The notes under the pieces: generated by a model
The model's database searches: none
What the model saw: the letters and a program-made list of their open reading frames with translations, nothing else
What the model was told of the DNA's origin: nothing
Shown here: piece by piece, positions 15,923-23,815 of the stretch
Position numbering within the stretch: position 1 is the stretch's first letter
Layout of the letters: every line of letters starts with the position of its first letter
Source of the DNA: Isosphaeraceae bacterium
Lineage (GTDB): Bacteria > Planctomycetota > Planctomycetia > Isosphaerales > Isosphaeraceae
Length of the DNA stretch: 64,000 nt
NCBI GenBank assembly: GCA_021324445.1
Contig: JAJPJC010000339.1
Location: 1-64,000, forward strand
Direction of reading: 5' to 3'
Position numbers and translations under genes: made by a program

Positions 15923-17029
15923 TCACTGCGAACCCTTGGGCTTCCAATGATCGATAGGTCGGGCGGCCTCGCTGGGGAACGGAAGCTCGATGCGCCGGCC
16001 CTGCGCGGCCGAGGCATACAGTGCATGGATGGCCTGGACCACGGCGCGGCCATCGTGGCCGTCCTCGCGCGGCGCAGTCCCCCGGCGGACGCAGTCGACG
16101 AAGTGCTCCATCTCCTGGGGGAAGCCGTAGTTCCAGATTTCCTCGTAGATCGGGAACGACCAGCCGGCGGTGGAACCGGCCTTCTCGACGGCGTAGCCGT
16201 AACCGCGCCGCGAGAATGCTCGCAAGGCATTCCCGTGGAGCACGTCGGCATAGGCCTGGCCTTCGCTGCCGAAGACCTCGGCGCGATCATCCATGCCCCC
16301 CGGCTTGGTCCAGCTCTCCTCGGCCAGGCCCACGGCTCCCCCGGCGAAAGTCAGGAGCAGGATCGCTTCGTCGTCGCCGTCGGTCTTGGCGCCGTGCACA
16401 TAGGTCCCCATTTGGGCGTAGACGCTCGTGATCCCGGCCTTGGCACCCGAGGACGGATCCCCGAGCAACCATCGGAAGAACTCGATGGCATGGCAGCCCA
16501 TGTCGAAGGTCACACCCCCGCCGCTGCGGCGCGTGTCATAGAACCAGGCCGAATGCGGGCCGTCGTGCTTCTCCGACTGCTTGACCAGGTGGATTTTCCC
16601 CAAGGCCCCTTCGTCGATCAGTTGCTTGAGCCGGACGTACTTGGGCGTGAAGCAGAGCTCCTCGGCATAGCCGAGCAGGGTGCCGGCCTGGGCGCAGGCG
16701 GCGATCATCCGGTCGCATTCGGCAAGGCTCGGGGCCATCGGCTTCTCGACGATCACATGCTTCCGCGCCTCGGCCGCCAGGCAGGTCGCCTCGCAATGCA
16801 GGTCGTTGGGCAGGCCCAGCACGACCAGGTCGACGTCCTTGAGATCAAGAATTGCCCGGTAATCCGTGAAGTGATGGGGGATTCTTCGCTCGGTCGCGAA
16901 GCGCTCGGCATGTCCTGGGGTGGGCGAGGCCACGGCGATCACCTGGGCGCCGGCGACCTGCCGCAGCGCTTCGAAGTGGATCGAGGTGACGAATCCGGAG
17001 CCGATCAATCCCACGCGCACGGTGTCCAT
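15923..17029 (-). CDS. Gfo/Idh/MocA family oxidoreductase
   Basis: A 368-residue NAD(P)-dependent oxidoreductase, cytoplasmic. The N-terminal Rossmann fold shows VGLIGSGFVTSIH, the family Glu-Lys-Pro motif is in HVIVEKPMAPS (about residues 93-96), and the C-terminal alpha/beta domain carries GGGVTFDMGCHAIEFFRWLLG with the conserved catalytic-type Asp and His. Family members act on sugars, inositols or their derivatives; planctomycetes have dozens, so the substrate is unknown. GAGGG precedes the ATG. The gene appears monocistronic. Confidence 0.9.
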   Translation of the reverse strand: MDTVRVGLIGSGFVTSIHFEALRQVAGAQVIAVASPTPGHAERFATERRIPHHFTDYRAILDLKDVDLVVLGLPNDLHCEATCLAAEARKHVIVEKPMAPSLAECDRMIAACAQAGTLLGYAEELCFTPKYVRLKQLIDEGALGKIHLVKQSEKHDGPHSAWFYDTRRSGGGVTFDMGCHAIEFFRWLLGDPSSGAKAGITSVYAQMGTYVHGAKTDGDDEAILLLTFAGGAVGLAEESWTKPGGMDDRAEVFGSEGQAYADVLHGNALRAFSRRGYGYAVEKAGSTAGWSFPIYEEIWNYGFPQEMEHFVDCVRRGTAPREDGHDGRAVVQAIHALYASAAQGRRIELPFPSEAARPIDHWKPKGSQ

Positions 17030-17098
17030 CGAGCTGCCCTCACCTGATCGCCGGTATCCACCCCACGCGCCAATCCGGCCGCCGCTGGGACTTGGGTG

Positions 17099-17386
17099 TC
17101 ATGGGGTGGGAACGGGTACGAGATTCCGGAATTCCTCGGCCCTGGCGCGAAGCGCATCGAGCGAGGCCCAGGGGAAGGGTGCCTCCGGAGGCCCTTCCTC
17201 CTGGTTGTCGGATTCCTGAGCGGCCCGGATCACCTCGTGTTGGATACCGGACACCGTCGCGAGATCGGCGAGGTCCCAATAATGGCCGGGACATCGTTCT
17301 CGTATCGTGTCCGGTCCTTCGAGGCGGTGCCAAACTTCGTGGCAGAAGCGGTGAATGTAGGCGGCTTCCGCATCGTTGAGACTCAT
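17099..17386 (-). CDS. Hypothetical protein, second of a coupled pair
   Basis: A 95-residue protein of unknown function (starting MSLNDAEAAYIHRFCHEVWH, mixed charged/aromatic, no membrane segment). Its ATG overlaps the stop of the preceding small gene by 4 nt (ATGA), which supports both as real and translationally coupled. Region GHYWDLADLATVSGIQ followed by AAQESDN suggests a small helical protein. No domain recognised. Confidence 0.6.
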   Translation of the reverse strand: MSLNDAEAAYIHRFCHEVWHRLEGPDTIRERCPGHYWDLADLATVSGIQHEVIRAAQESDNQEEGPPEAPFPWASLDALRARAEEFRNLVPVPTP

Positions 17387-17607
17387 CGCAGGTATTGCTC
17401 CACAAGGGAAACCCGTTGCTTGACCTCCTCTTGGCGCTGGGGGCTGTAACCGTCCCAAATCGATTGGAACCAATGACAAAGGGGAAGGCCGGTCCCGTCG
17501 ACGGCGTCCTCGTGCCAGCCCTTGGGGAACGTGATCGGTTTCCCGCACTCCGCAAGAGCGTCCGGGATTACAGGATCTCCATGAGGACATTTTACCCCCC
17601 ACGGCAT
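17383..17607 (-). CDS. Small hypothetical protein, first of a coupled pair
   Basis: A 74-residue protein with an N-terminal CPHGDPVIP motif and further Cys and His (ECGKPITFP, PLCHWF) that could bind zinc, but no recognised family. It ends in a charged helix (RQEEVKQRVSLVEQYLR). The next gene starts within its stop codon. The pair stands alone between the Gfo/Idh/MocA gene (same strand) and the divergent sigma-factor gene. Confidence 0.55.
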   Translation of the reverse strand: MPWGVKCPHGDPVIPDALAECGKPITFPKGWHEDAVDGTGLPLCHWFQSIWDGYSPQRQEEVKQRVSLVEQYLR

Positions 17608-17827
17608 GGCACCCTCGAGTGATCAAATCGATCGTGGGAGCGGGAGAGCGCCGAATCGCCGTTCCGCGGGACCGGCAGCCTCTCATCTTATACCGGATCG
17701 GCCACTGCCGAGGAACCACTCCACTCCCACCAGAAAGCGTTCGAGGGAACGCATTGTGCTCGCCCCACCCCAGGGCGGGTCATGCCAGGTGGTGGGTTTT
17801 CTCGCCCCAGTTCTGTAGGATAGATCT

Positions 17828-18625
17828 ATGCGGACTCCCTCCACCTCCCCAGTCCCCCGGCACCCGGCGCGGCATTTTGGGGAACTTTGGACCGACCTCG
17901 GACGTCGAACCATGGTGATGTCCCGGTGCTCTGACGATCACAGCCTCGTGGAAGCCTGTCGGGCCGGCCGGACCGAGGCGTTCGGGATCCTGGTCGAGCG
18001 CTACCAGCGCCGGTTGTACCCGACCGTCCTGAGACTGGTCGGCTCCGCCGAGGATGCCGAGGACATCTTGCAAGACGCGTTCGTCCGCGCGTTCGAGAAG
18101 CTCGATCAGTTCCAGGGAGACAGCTCGTTCTACACGTGGGTGTATCGCATCGCCGTCAACCTGGCTCTCAGCGGTCATCGCCGCCGGCGCGTTCGCGTCT
18201 TGCGCCTGGGACGCCGAGGCACGGCCGCGCGGGGAACTCATGCCCTGGACGAATCGGCCGACGCCGATCCCAGCACGCCGCTGGAGCGCGCCGAGCGCGA
18301 GCGGATCGTCGCCGCCGCGTTGAATCGCCTGGGCGCCGAGCACCGCGCCGTCGTCATCTTGAAAGACTTCGACGGCCGGCGCTACGAGGAGATCAGCGAG
18401 ATCCTCCAGATCCCCGTGGGCACGGTCCGCAGCCGGCTGCACCGCGCCCGTTGCGAGCTGCGCGAGCGCCTGCGGGTCCTTGTCGACGAGCAGCAGCCCG
18501 TGCGTCAGGAACTGTCGTTCCTCCCCGAGGCGGGACCGCCGACTCCCTCGAGCGCCGCAGACGTTCCCGGGAGGCATGAGGCCAAGCCCGCCCTGGCCCT
18601 CTTTCCCCGAAGACGACTGACATGA
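17828..18625 (+). CDS. ECF RNA polymerase sigma factor
   Basis: Directs RNA polymerase to a specific regulon. Region 2 is visible from ACRAGRTEAFGILVERYQ through DAEDILQDAFVRAFEKL to FYTWVYRIAVNLAL, and region 4 from VVILKDFDGRRYEEISEIL to VGTVRSRLHRARCELRERL. At 265 residues it is longer than the usual 180-200, because of about 28 extra N-terminal residues and a Pro-rich tail. Start 17828 has AGGAT seven bases upstream; an internal ATG at 17912 lacks one. The stop overlaps the following anti-sigma gene (ATGA). Confidence 0.9.
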   Translation: MRTPSTSPVPRHPARHFGELWTDLGRRTMVMSRCSDDHSLVEACRAGRTEAFGILVERYQRRLYPTVLRLVGSAEDAEDILQDAFVRAFEKLDQFQGDSSFYTWVYRIAVNLALSGHRRRRVRVLRLGRRGTAARGTHALDESADADPSTPLERAERERIVAAALNRLGAEHRAVVILKDFDGRRYEEISEILQIPVGTVRSRLHRARCELRERLRVLVDEQQPVRQELSFLPEAGPPTPSSAADVPGRHEAKPALALFPRRRLT

Positions 18626-19893
18626 CCCTCGATGACGATTCACTCCTGAGCGGCTACCTCGATGGCCAGCTCAGCCCCGATGAGCAGCAGGCCGTCGAGT
18701 CGGCCCTGGCCTTCGATCCCCGGCTTGCGGAGCAGCTTCGGCATCTGAGCACCGTTCGCGAGCTGCTGGCCGGGTTGTCCCGCGATGCGCCGGTCGACGT
18801 GACCGGACCGGTGATGAACCGAATCGGGATGCGACAGCGCCTGTGGACACTCCTGGCCGTCGCCTTGCCGCCGGCCCGTGCGACCCCGCGATGGGCCCGA
18901 GCCGCCGGCCGGATCGCCGCCATCGCCGCGACGATCCTGATCGTGCTGGCCAGCCCCTGGCTCTTCCGGTTGCGCCCCCTGGCACCCGGCCGGCCGGCGG
19001 AGAACTCCAACCCGGTGACTCCCAACTTGAGAACATCCCTGCCGTCAACCACACCAGTCCGCCAGTTAGACGCATCGGCACCTCAAGCGCCCTCATCCGT
19101 CTCCCCGAATTCCCATGACGGTGCGTCCGGCAGGATCGACTTGGGAGGTCTGCGGCCGGCGAAATCCCACGACGTGGCCAGGGCCCGGGAGGTCTCAGCG
19201 CCCACCGAACTCGAACATGCTCGCCAGTACCTGGACAATCCCAATCTCCGTCATGTCCTGATGATCGCCGACATGGATGGGACTGCCCAGCAGCAGGTGG
19301 CCAGCGTGGTGGAACAAACGACGCGATACCACTACGTGAAGATCACCATTGCCCAAGGGATCGTGATCGATCCGCGGCATCCCGACCAGGCCACCGTCTT
19401 CGCGCTGGTGGTCAGCCCGCAGGAGTTGGAGATGCTCCGGCACCGGCTCCGCCAGGCGTTGAAGGACCGGGTCGAGGAGCCCACCGTTGATCCCAGGATC
19501 GTCACCCAGTTGGCGGACATCGGTGATGTCCAGACCTTCCGGCCGAGACCGGCGGGCGATCTGGATATTCCGCGCGATGCCTTGGCGATCAAGCACGTCG
19601 ATGACGGCAGGCCCACCCCCGAACAGTACCGCAGCGCACCCGTGGCGCAGCCGGCGCCCTCGCAGACCGGGTCGGCTCCCCGGTCCGAGCGGTATCGGGC
19701 CCTGGCCGTGGGCGCGGCTACCACCAATTCCCCAGACGCCGTGAGAATCGCCCCGGCCCCTTCGCCCGATCGCGTTGCCGCACGATCGGATGCCCGTGGC
19801 CCGGGCGGACCGCCCGGGCCGGTCGACACGCCCGCTCAGACCCTGGTGGTGCTGGTCTGGGTTTCCCGGCCCCGATCCGATCCTGGTCATTAA
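18622..19893 (+). CDS. Membrane-bound anti-sigma factor
   Basis: A 423-residue protein that probably sequesters the ECF sigma factor encoded just upstream, with which it overlaps by 4 nt. The N-terminus (LLSGYLDGQLSPDEQQAVESAL) is the usual anti-sigma helical domain, but the zinc-binding His-x3-Cys-x2-Cys is missing. One transmembrane helix (about residues 98-117) is followed by a Pro/Ser-rich linker and a periplasmic domain (about 195-305, starting ARQYLDNPNLRHVLMI) of unknown fold that could be the sensor. The low-complexity tail adds no recognisable domain. Confidence 0.8.
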   Translation: MTLDDDSLLSGYLDGQLSPDEQQAVESALAFDPRLAEQLRHLSTVRELLAGLSRDAPVDVTGPVMNRIGMRQRLWTLLAVALPPARATPRWARAAGRIAAIAATILIVLASPWLFRLRPLAPGRPAENSNPVTPNLRTSLPSTTPVRQLDASAPQAPSSVSPNSHDGASGRIDLGGLRPAKSHDVARAREVSAPTELEHARQYLDNPNLRHVLMIADMDGTAQQQVASVVEQTTRYHYVKITIAQGIVIDPRHPDQATVFALVVSPQELEMLRHRLRQALKDRVEEPTVDPRIVTQLADIGDVQTFRPRPAGDLDIPRDALAIKHVDDGRPTPEQYRSAPVAQPAPSQTGSAPRSERYRALAVGAATTNSPDAVRIAPAPSPDRVAARSDARGPGGPPGPVDTPAQTLVVLVWVSRPRSDPGH

Positions 19894-20007
19894 TCATTAG
19901 TTATTAGCTCTTGATGGCCGCCCTGTGGCGCATGGCCCTGAGAGGACGCAACGGTTCGGCGGAGCAAATCCCACGACGACTCACAAACAACCAATAACAA
20001 GTAAGAA

Positions 20008-20976
20008 ATGACAAATCACGAACCGATGATCCAGTTGGACCGGCTGACGCGGCGGTTCGGATCGTTCCTGGCGGTGGATCGGGTCAGCTTCGGCGTGGGC
20101 AAGGGGGAGATCGTCGGCCTGCTGGGGCCCAATGGGGCGGGCAAGACGACGACCATGCGGATGCTGACCACCTACCTGACGCCCACCAGCGGCCGCGCGC
20201 GCCTGGCGGGTTTCGACGTGCTCGACGATCCGCTGGAGGTCCGGCGGTCTGTGGGTTACCTGCCGGAGAATGTCCCGCTCTACGGCGAGATGCGGGTCCG
20301 GGAGTTCCTGCGGTTCCGGGCCCGGCTCAAGGATGTGCCGCGGTTGAAGCTGCGCCGGTCCATCGGGGAGGTCGTGGCGCGGTGCCGGCTGGAGGAGGTG
20401 GAGAATCGGATCATCGGCCAGCTCTCGCGCGGGTTCCGGCAGCGGGTGGGCCTGGCCGAGGCGATGGTGCACGACCCGCCGATCCTGATTCTCGACGAGC
20501 CGACGGCCGGGTTGGATCCGTTGCAGATCCTGGAGGTTCGGGATCTGATCCGCGAACTGGGGGACCGGCACACGATCCTGCTGTCGACCCACATCCTGCC
20601 CGAGGTCGAGGCCGTCTGCGGACGGGTCATCATCATTGCGCGCGGGCGGATCGCGCTGGACGAGCGGCAGGAGGACCTGCGGCGGGACACCGCGATCGTG
20701 GTGGAGGCTCGGGGACCGGCCGAGGCGATCCGGGCGGCGCTCCAGACCGTCCCGGGGGTCGAGCGCGTGACCTTGGCCGGCCAGGACGGCGACCACGCCG
20801 GCTTCCAGGTCCATACCCGCGGCGAGCGCGACCTTCGCGAGGCCGTGGGCCTGAAGCTCTCGGCCAACGGCTGGCCGCTCCGCCGGCTCGACCTGCGGCG
20901 CAGCTCGCTGGAGGAGCGGTTTGTCCAGGCCGTGACTCAGGACACGCTCGCCGACGCCCATCGGGAGGCCGGCTGA
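20008..20976 (+). CDS. ABC transporter ATP-binding protein, GldA-like
   Basis: ATPase of an ABC-2 type exporter, 322 residues. Walker A is GPNGAGKTTT (about residues 42-51), the signature loop is LSRGFRQR, and Walker B is ILILDEPTAGLDP, followed by the switch His in STHILPE. It is closest in style to GldA-like subunits, as the next genes are GldF- and GldG-like. The ATG at 20008 lies in an A-rich stretch lacking a clear ribosome-binding site; ATG 20026 is an alternative. Three bases separate its stop from the permease start. Confidence 0.9.
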   Translation: MTNHEPMIQLDRLTRRFGSFLAVDRVSFGVGKGEIVGLLGPNGAGKTTTMRMLTTYLTPTSGRARLAGFDVLDDPLEVRRSVGYLPENVPLYGEMRVREFLRFRARLKDVPRLKLRRSIGEVVARCRLEEVENRIIGQLSRGFRQRVGLAEAMVHDPPILILDEPTAGLDPLQILEVRDLIRELGDRHTILLSTHILPEVEAVCGRVIIIARGRIALDERQEDLRRDTAIVVEARGPAEAIRAALQTVPGVERVTLAGQDGDHAGFQVHTRGERDLREAVGLKLSANGWPLRRLDLRRSSLEERFVQAVTQDTLADAHREAG

Positions 20977-20979
20977 ACC

Positions 20980-21744
20980 ATGCGACACGTCTCGACACTC
21001 GTGATCCGCGAGTTGGCCGCCTACTTCCTGGGGCCGATGGCCTACCTCGTCCTGTTGGCGTTCCAGGTCATCGCCTTCCTCAACTTCTGGGAGCTGGTCG
21101 ATACCTTGAGGCAGCCGCAGCGCGAATACTCGAGCCTCCGCGACCCGATGCTCAACTACATCTCGGGGAGCCCGGGGTTCTGGATCGCCGTCCTCGTGGC
21201 CGTCCCCGTCCTGACGATGCGGTTGCTGGCCGAGGAGCGCCGCAGCGGCACCATCGAGACCCTGCTGACCCTGCCCGTCACCGAGGCCGAGGTCGTGCTG
21301 GCCAAGTGGCTCGCCGGCGTCGTCATGTTCTGGGCCCTGCTCGTCCCCTTCGCCCTGTACCTGCCGTTCCTGTACTACCAGGCGAAGTTCTACTTCGACG
21401 TCGGCCCGGTCCTGGCGCTGACAGTCGGTCTCACCACGATGGGGATGATGTTCATGGCCATCGGCCTGTTCTTCAGCTCGATGACGCGCAACCAGATCAT
21501 CGCGGCGGTCTGGACATTCGTCACATTGTTCTTCATGATCGTGATGGTGCCGCTGGTCCACCTCTTCGGGGCGCGCCAGCGCGCCGGCTGGGCCGAGGGC
21601 GTCCGCTTCTCCTCGGTCCTCTACCAGATCCAGAGCCTCGGCCTGGGCCAGTTCGACCTGCGCTTTCTGGCGCTTCATTTGTCGGTCTGCGTGCTCGTGC
21701 TCACGCTGACCGTGAAAGTCCTGGAGGCTCGGACGAACCCGTGA
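20980..21744 (+). CDS. ABC-2 type permease, GldF-like
   Basis: A 254-residue inner-membrane subunit with six hydrophobic segments (about residues 17-40, 58-80, 101-130, 140-165, 170-190, 225-248). The cytoplasmic loop MRLLAEERRSGTIETLLTLP is the coupling motif of ABC-2 permeases of the Gld/Nos type. It works with the ATPase directly upstream and the GldG-like protein downstream. The same module occurs widely in bacteria that do not glide, so the exported substrate or role is open. Confidence 0.88.
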   Translation: MRHVSTLVIRELAAYFLGPMAYLVLLAFQVIAFLNFWELVDTLRQPQREYSSLRDPMLNYISGSPGFWIAVLVAVPVLTMRLLAEERRSGTIETLLTLPVTEAEVVLAKWLAGVVMFWALLVPFALYLPFLYYQAKFYFDVGPVLALTVGLTTMGMMFMAIGLFFSSMTRNQIIAAVWTFVTLFFMIVMVPLVHLFGARQRAGWAEGVRFSSVLYQIQSLGLGQFDLRFLALHLSVCVLVLTLTVKVLEARTNP

Positions 21745-21829
21745 GGAGAAGTCGGTCGAGTTTTCCAGCCGGACCGGGCCGGCGCGTCGGGCTCGAAAGC
21801 CAGGGCGACGAGGGGGAGATCGGTGGTCG

Positions 21830-23674
21830 ATGGTCGAGAAGGTCCTGTCGTTCCTGGGTCGGGGTGAAGTCTGGGTCGCCGGCTCGGCGCTGGTGGTGTT
21901 CCTGGTCCTGACCTGGGTGCTCCGGGGTGCTCCGCCGGGCCAGGCGGTCGAGAGCGAGGACGACCTCGAGGCTCCGCGCGCCGGCTACCGCGACCGGATC
22001 GTGGCGGCCGTGGTGGTCGGACTGCTCTTGATCCTGGGCGGGGCCTACGTGGCGATCGACCGGGGGATCCCCTGGTCGCTGCCGCTGTTCGCCCTGGGGT
22101 TCGGCCTGCTCCTGTTGCTGATCCGGCTCAACCGGCGCTATCGGCACGCCAGCCCGAGCCTCCGCCGGACGATCGAGTTCGCCGGCTCGTTCCTGAATAC
22201 CTCGCTGCTGGCGGGTCTGCTGATCGTGATCAACGTGCTGGCCTTCCGCTACGGAGGCCGGCCCCTGGACCTGACCCGCGAGGGGACGTACTCCCTGTCG
22301 TCGTCGACGCTCAACCAGTTGACCAGCCTGGACCGGCCGCTGACGTTCACGATGATCTTCGGGCGGGGCCAGGTCGCGCTGCAGCAGCGCGACCGGGTCG
22401 TCCAGTTGCTAGAAGCCTATCATACGATCAACCCGCGGCTGATCCAGGTCACCAGCCTCGACCCCTACACCGACCTGACGCGCGTGGAAGACCTGGTCAA
22501 GCGCGTCCCCGACCTGTCGCTGCTGCACGGCGGCGGGGTGCTGCTCGAGTACGGCGCGGGCCAGGACGCGGAGTTCCGCGTGGTGCGCAACCAGGAGATG
22601 TTCGAGCCGATTCGGCCCGATCAGATCCGCAGCAACCTCGATCGCTTCGAGTCGGTCTTCACGGGCGAGGATGCGATCACCTCCGCGCTGATCCGCCTCC
22701 GGGAGGGCAAGAAGGCCAAGGTCGCCTTCACCACCGGGCACAAGGAGCCGGACACCTCCGACCTGGATCCGCGGGGGAAGGGCATCGGCAACTGGAAGTC
22801 CCGGCTGTCGGCCATCGGCTGCGAGGTCGTGGACCTCAAGCTCCTGGAGGCGGAGATCCCGGAGGACCTGACCTTGCTGATGGTGGTCAACCCCTCCGAT
22901 CCGTTCAAGCCCAGCGAGGTGGCCAAGCTGCGGGCCTATGCCGATCGCGGCGGGCCGATCCTGCTGATCGTGGGCAACGCCAGCCCCTCGGGGCTGGAAG
23001 ATTTCCTCAAGTCGTTCAACCTGGAGATCGGCCGCGGCATCGTGATCGATCCCAGGTCGAAGTACGAGGGGAAACTCGAGCTCGTCCTGGCGCCGGCGCG
23101 CAGCGGAGCAGCCCATCCGATCGTCGCGGCGATGGATCCCAACCGGTTGGTGCTCCTGCCCCAGGCGGCGCCGATCCATGTCTACGGGATGTCCGGGCAC
23201 GGGGGTACAGCGACTCAGCCCCTGGACCGCAGCCTGGTTCCGACCGTGATCCTGCGGACGAGTCCCTATTCCTGGGCCGAAACCGACCCGAGCAACCCGC
23301 GGCCGACCCTGGACCGCTCGGCCGACGAGCCCGGCCCGGTGACCGTCGGCGTGGCGGTCGCCCGCCGCGCGGGCGAGGCGCGTCCGGGAGTCGTGCCCGA
23401 GGAGCAGCCCAGGCTGGTGCTGTTCTCCTGCGCCACGATGGCCGACAATATTCTCCAGCAGATCGCCCCGACCAACCTCGACCTGCTCATGAATTGCGTG
23501 AGCTGGCTCCGCGGACGGCCCGACACCCTGGGCATCCCGGCCAAGAGCCACGTCGCGCTGACGCTCGCGGTCGACGAACAGCTCCGGTCGCGGCTGATCA
23601 TGGTCCCCTCCGTCACGGCCATGATGTTGATCATCGCTCTGGGACTCATCGTCTATGTCGCCCGGCGGGAATGA
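21830..23674 (+). CDS. GldG-like ABC auxiliary protein
   Basis: A 614-residue membrane protein. N-terminal transmembrane segments (about residues 12-28, 58-100 and 122-142) lead to a large extracytoplasmic domain of the GldG/ABC-auxiliary type: YSLSSSTLNQLTSLDRPLT, LDPYTDLTRVEDL, and AKVAFTTGHKEPDTSDLD, the Gly-His-x-Glu being conserved in the family. A C-terminal helix (about residues 593-610) returns to the membrane. With the upstream ATPase and permease and the downstream DUF4340 gene it forms a conserved four-gene set. GGGAG precedes the ATG by 10 bases. Confidence 0.85.
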   Translation: MVEKVLSFLGRGEVWVAGSALVVFLVLTWVLRGAPPGQAVESEDDLEAPRAGYRDRIVAAVVVGLLLILGGAYVAIDRGIPWSLPLFALGFGLLLLLIRLNRRYRHASPSLRRTIEFAGSFLNTSLLAGLLIVINVLAFRYGGRPLDLTREGTYSLSSSTLNQLTSLDRPLTFTMIFGRGQVALQQRDRVVQLLEAYHTINPRLIQVTSLDPYTDLTRVEDLVKRVPDLSLLHGGGVLLEYGAGQDAEFRVVRNQEMFEPIRPDQIRSNLDRFESVFTGEDAITSALIRLREGKKAKVAFTTGHKEPDTSDLDPRGKGIGNWKSRLSAIGCEVVDLKLLEAEIPEDLTLLMVVNPSDPFKPSEVAKLRAYADRGGPILLIVGNASPSGLEDFLKSFNLEIGRGIVIDPRSKYEGKLELVLAPARSGAAHPIVAAMDPNRLVLLPQAAPIHVYGMSGHGGTATQPLDRSLVPTVILRTSPYSWAETDPSNPRPTLDRSADEPGPVTVGVAVARRAGEARPGVVPEEQPRLVLFSCATMADNILQQIAPTNLDLLMNCVSWLRGRPDTLGIPAKSHVALTLAVDEQLRSRLIMVPSVTAMMLIIALGLIVYVARRE

Positions 23675-23710
23675 GGCGCCCGCGGCGCGGGCGAGTGTTC
23701 CGTGTTCCCT

Positions 23711-23788
23711 GTTCCGTGTTCCGTCAAGACAGACAAAGCGGAACCCTCACACCTTGTCTTGGCCTGCACTGGACACGGAACACGGAAC
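23711..23788. repeat. Inverted repeat of GTTCCGTG motifs
   Basis: In the 140-bp gap between the GldG-like and DUF4340 genes, 23711-23722 (GTTCCGTGTTCC) is the exact reverse complement of 23777-23788, with extra GTTCC copies on the left side. It is a dispersed-repeat-type palindrome inside an operon. Confidence 0.6.
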
Positions 23789-23815
23789 TCTGAAGACTGA
23801 ACACTTGATACAGAC

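Noticed and set aside
19981-21678. Long minus-strand reading frame opposite the ABC genes
   Set aside because: It is antisense to a GldA-like ATPase and permease with complete motifs. Its translation is rich in Arg, Gln, Asp and Pro, as expected from the complement of high-GC coding sequence.
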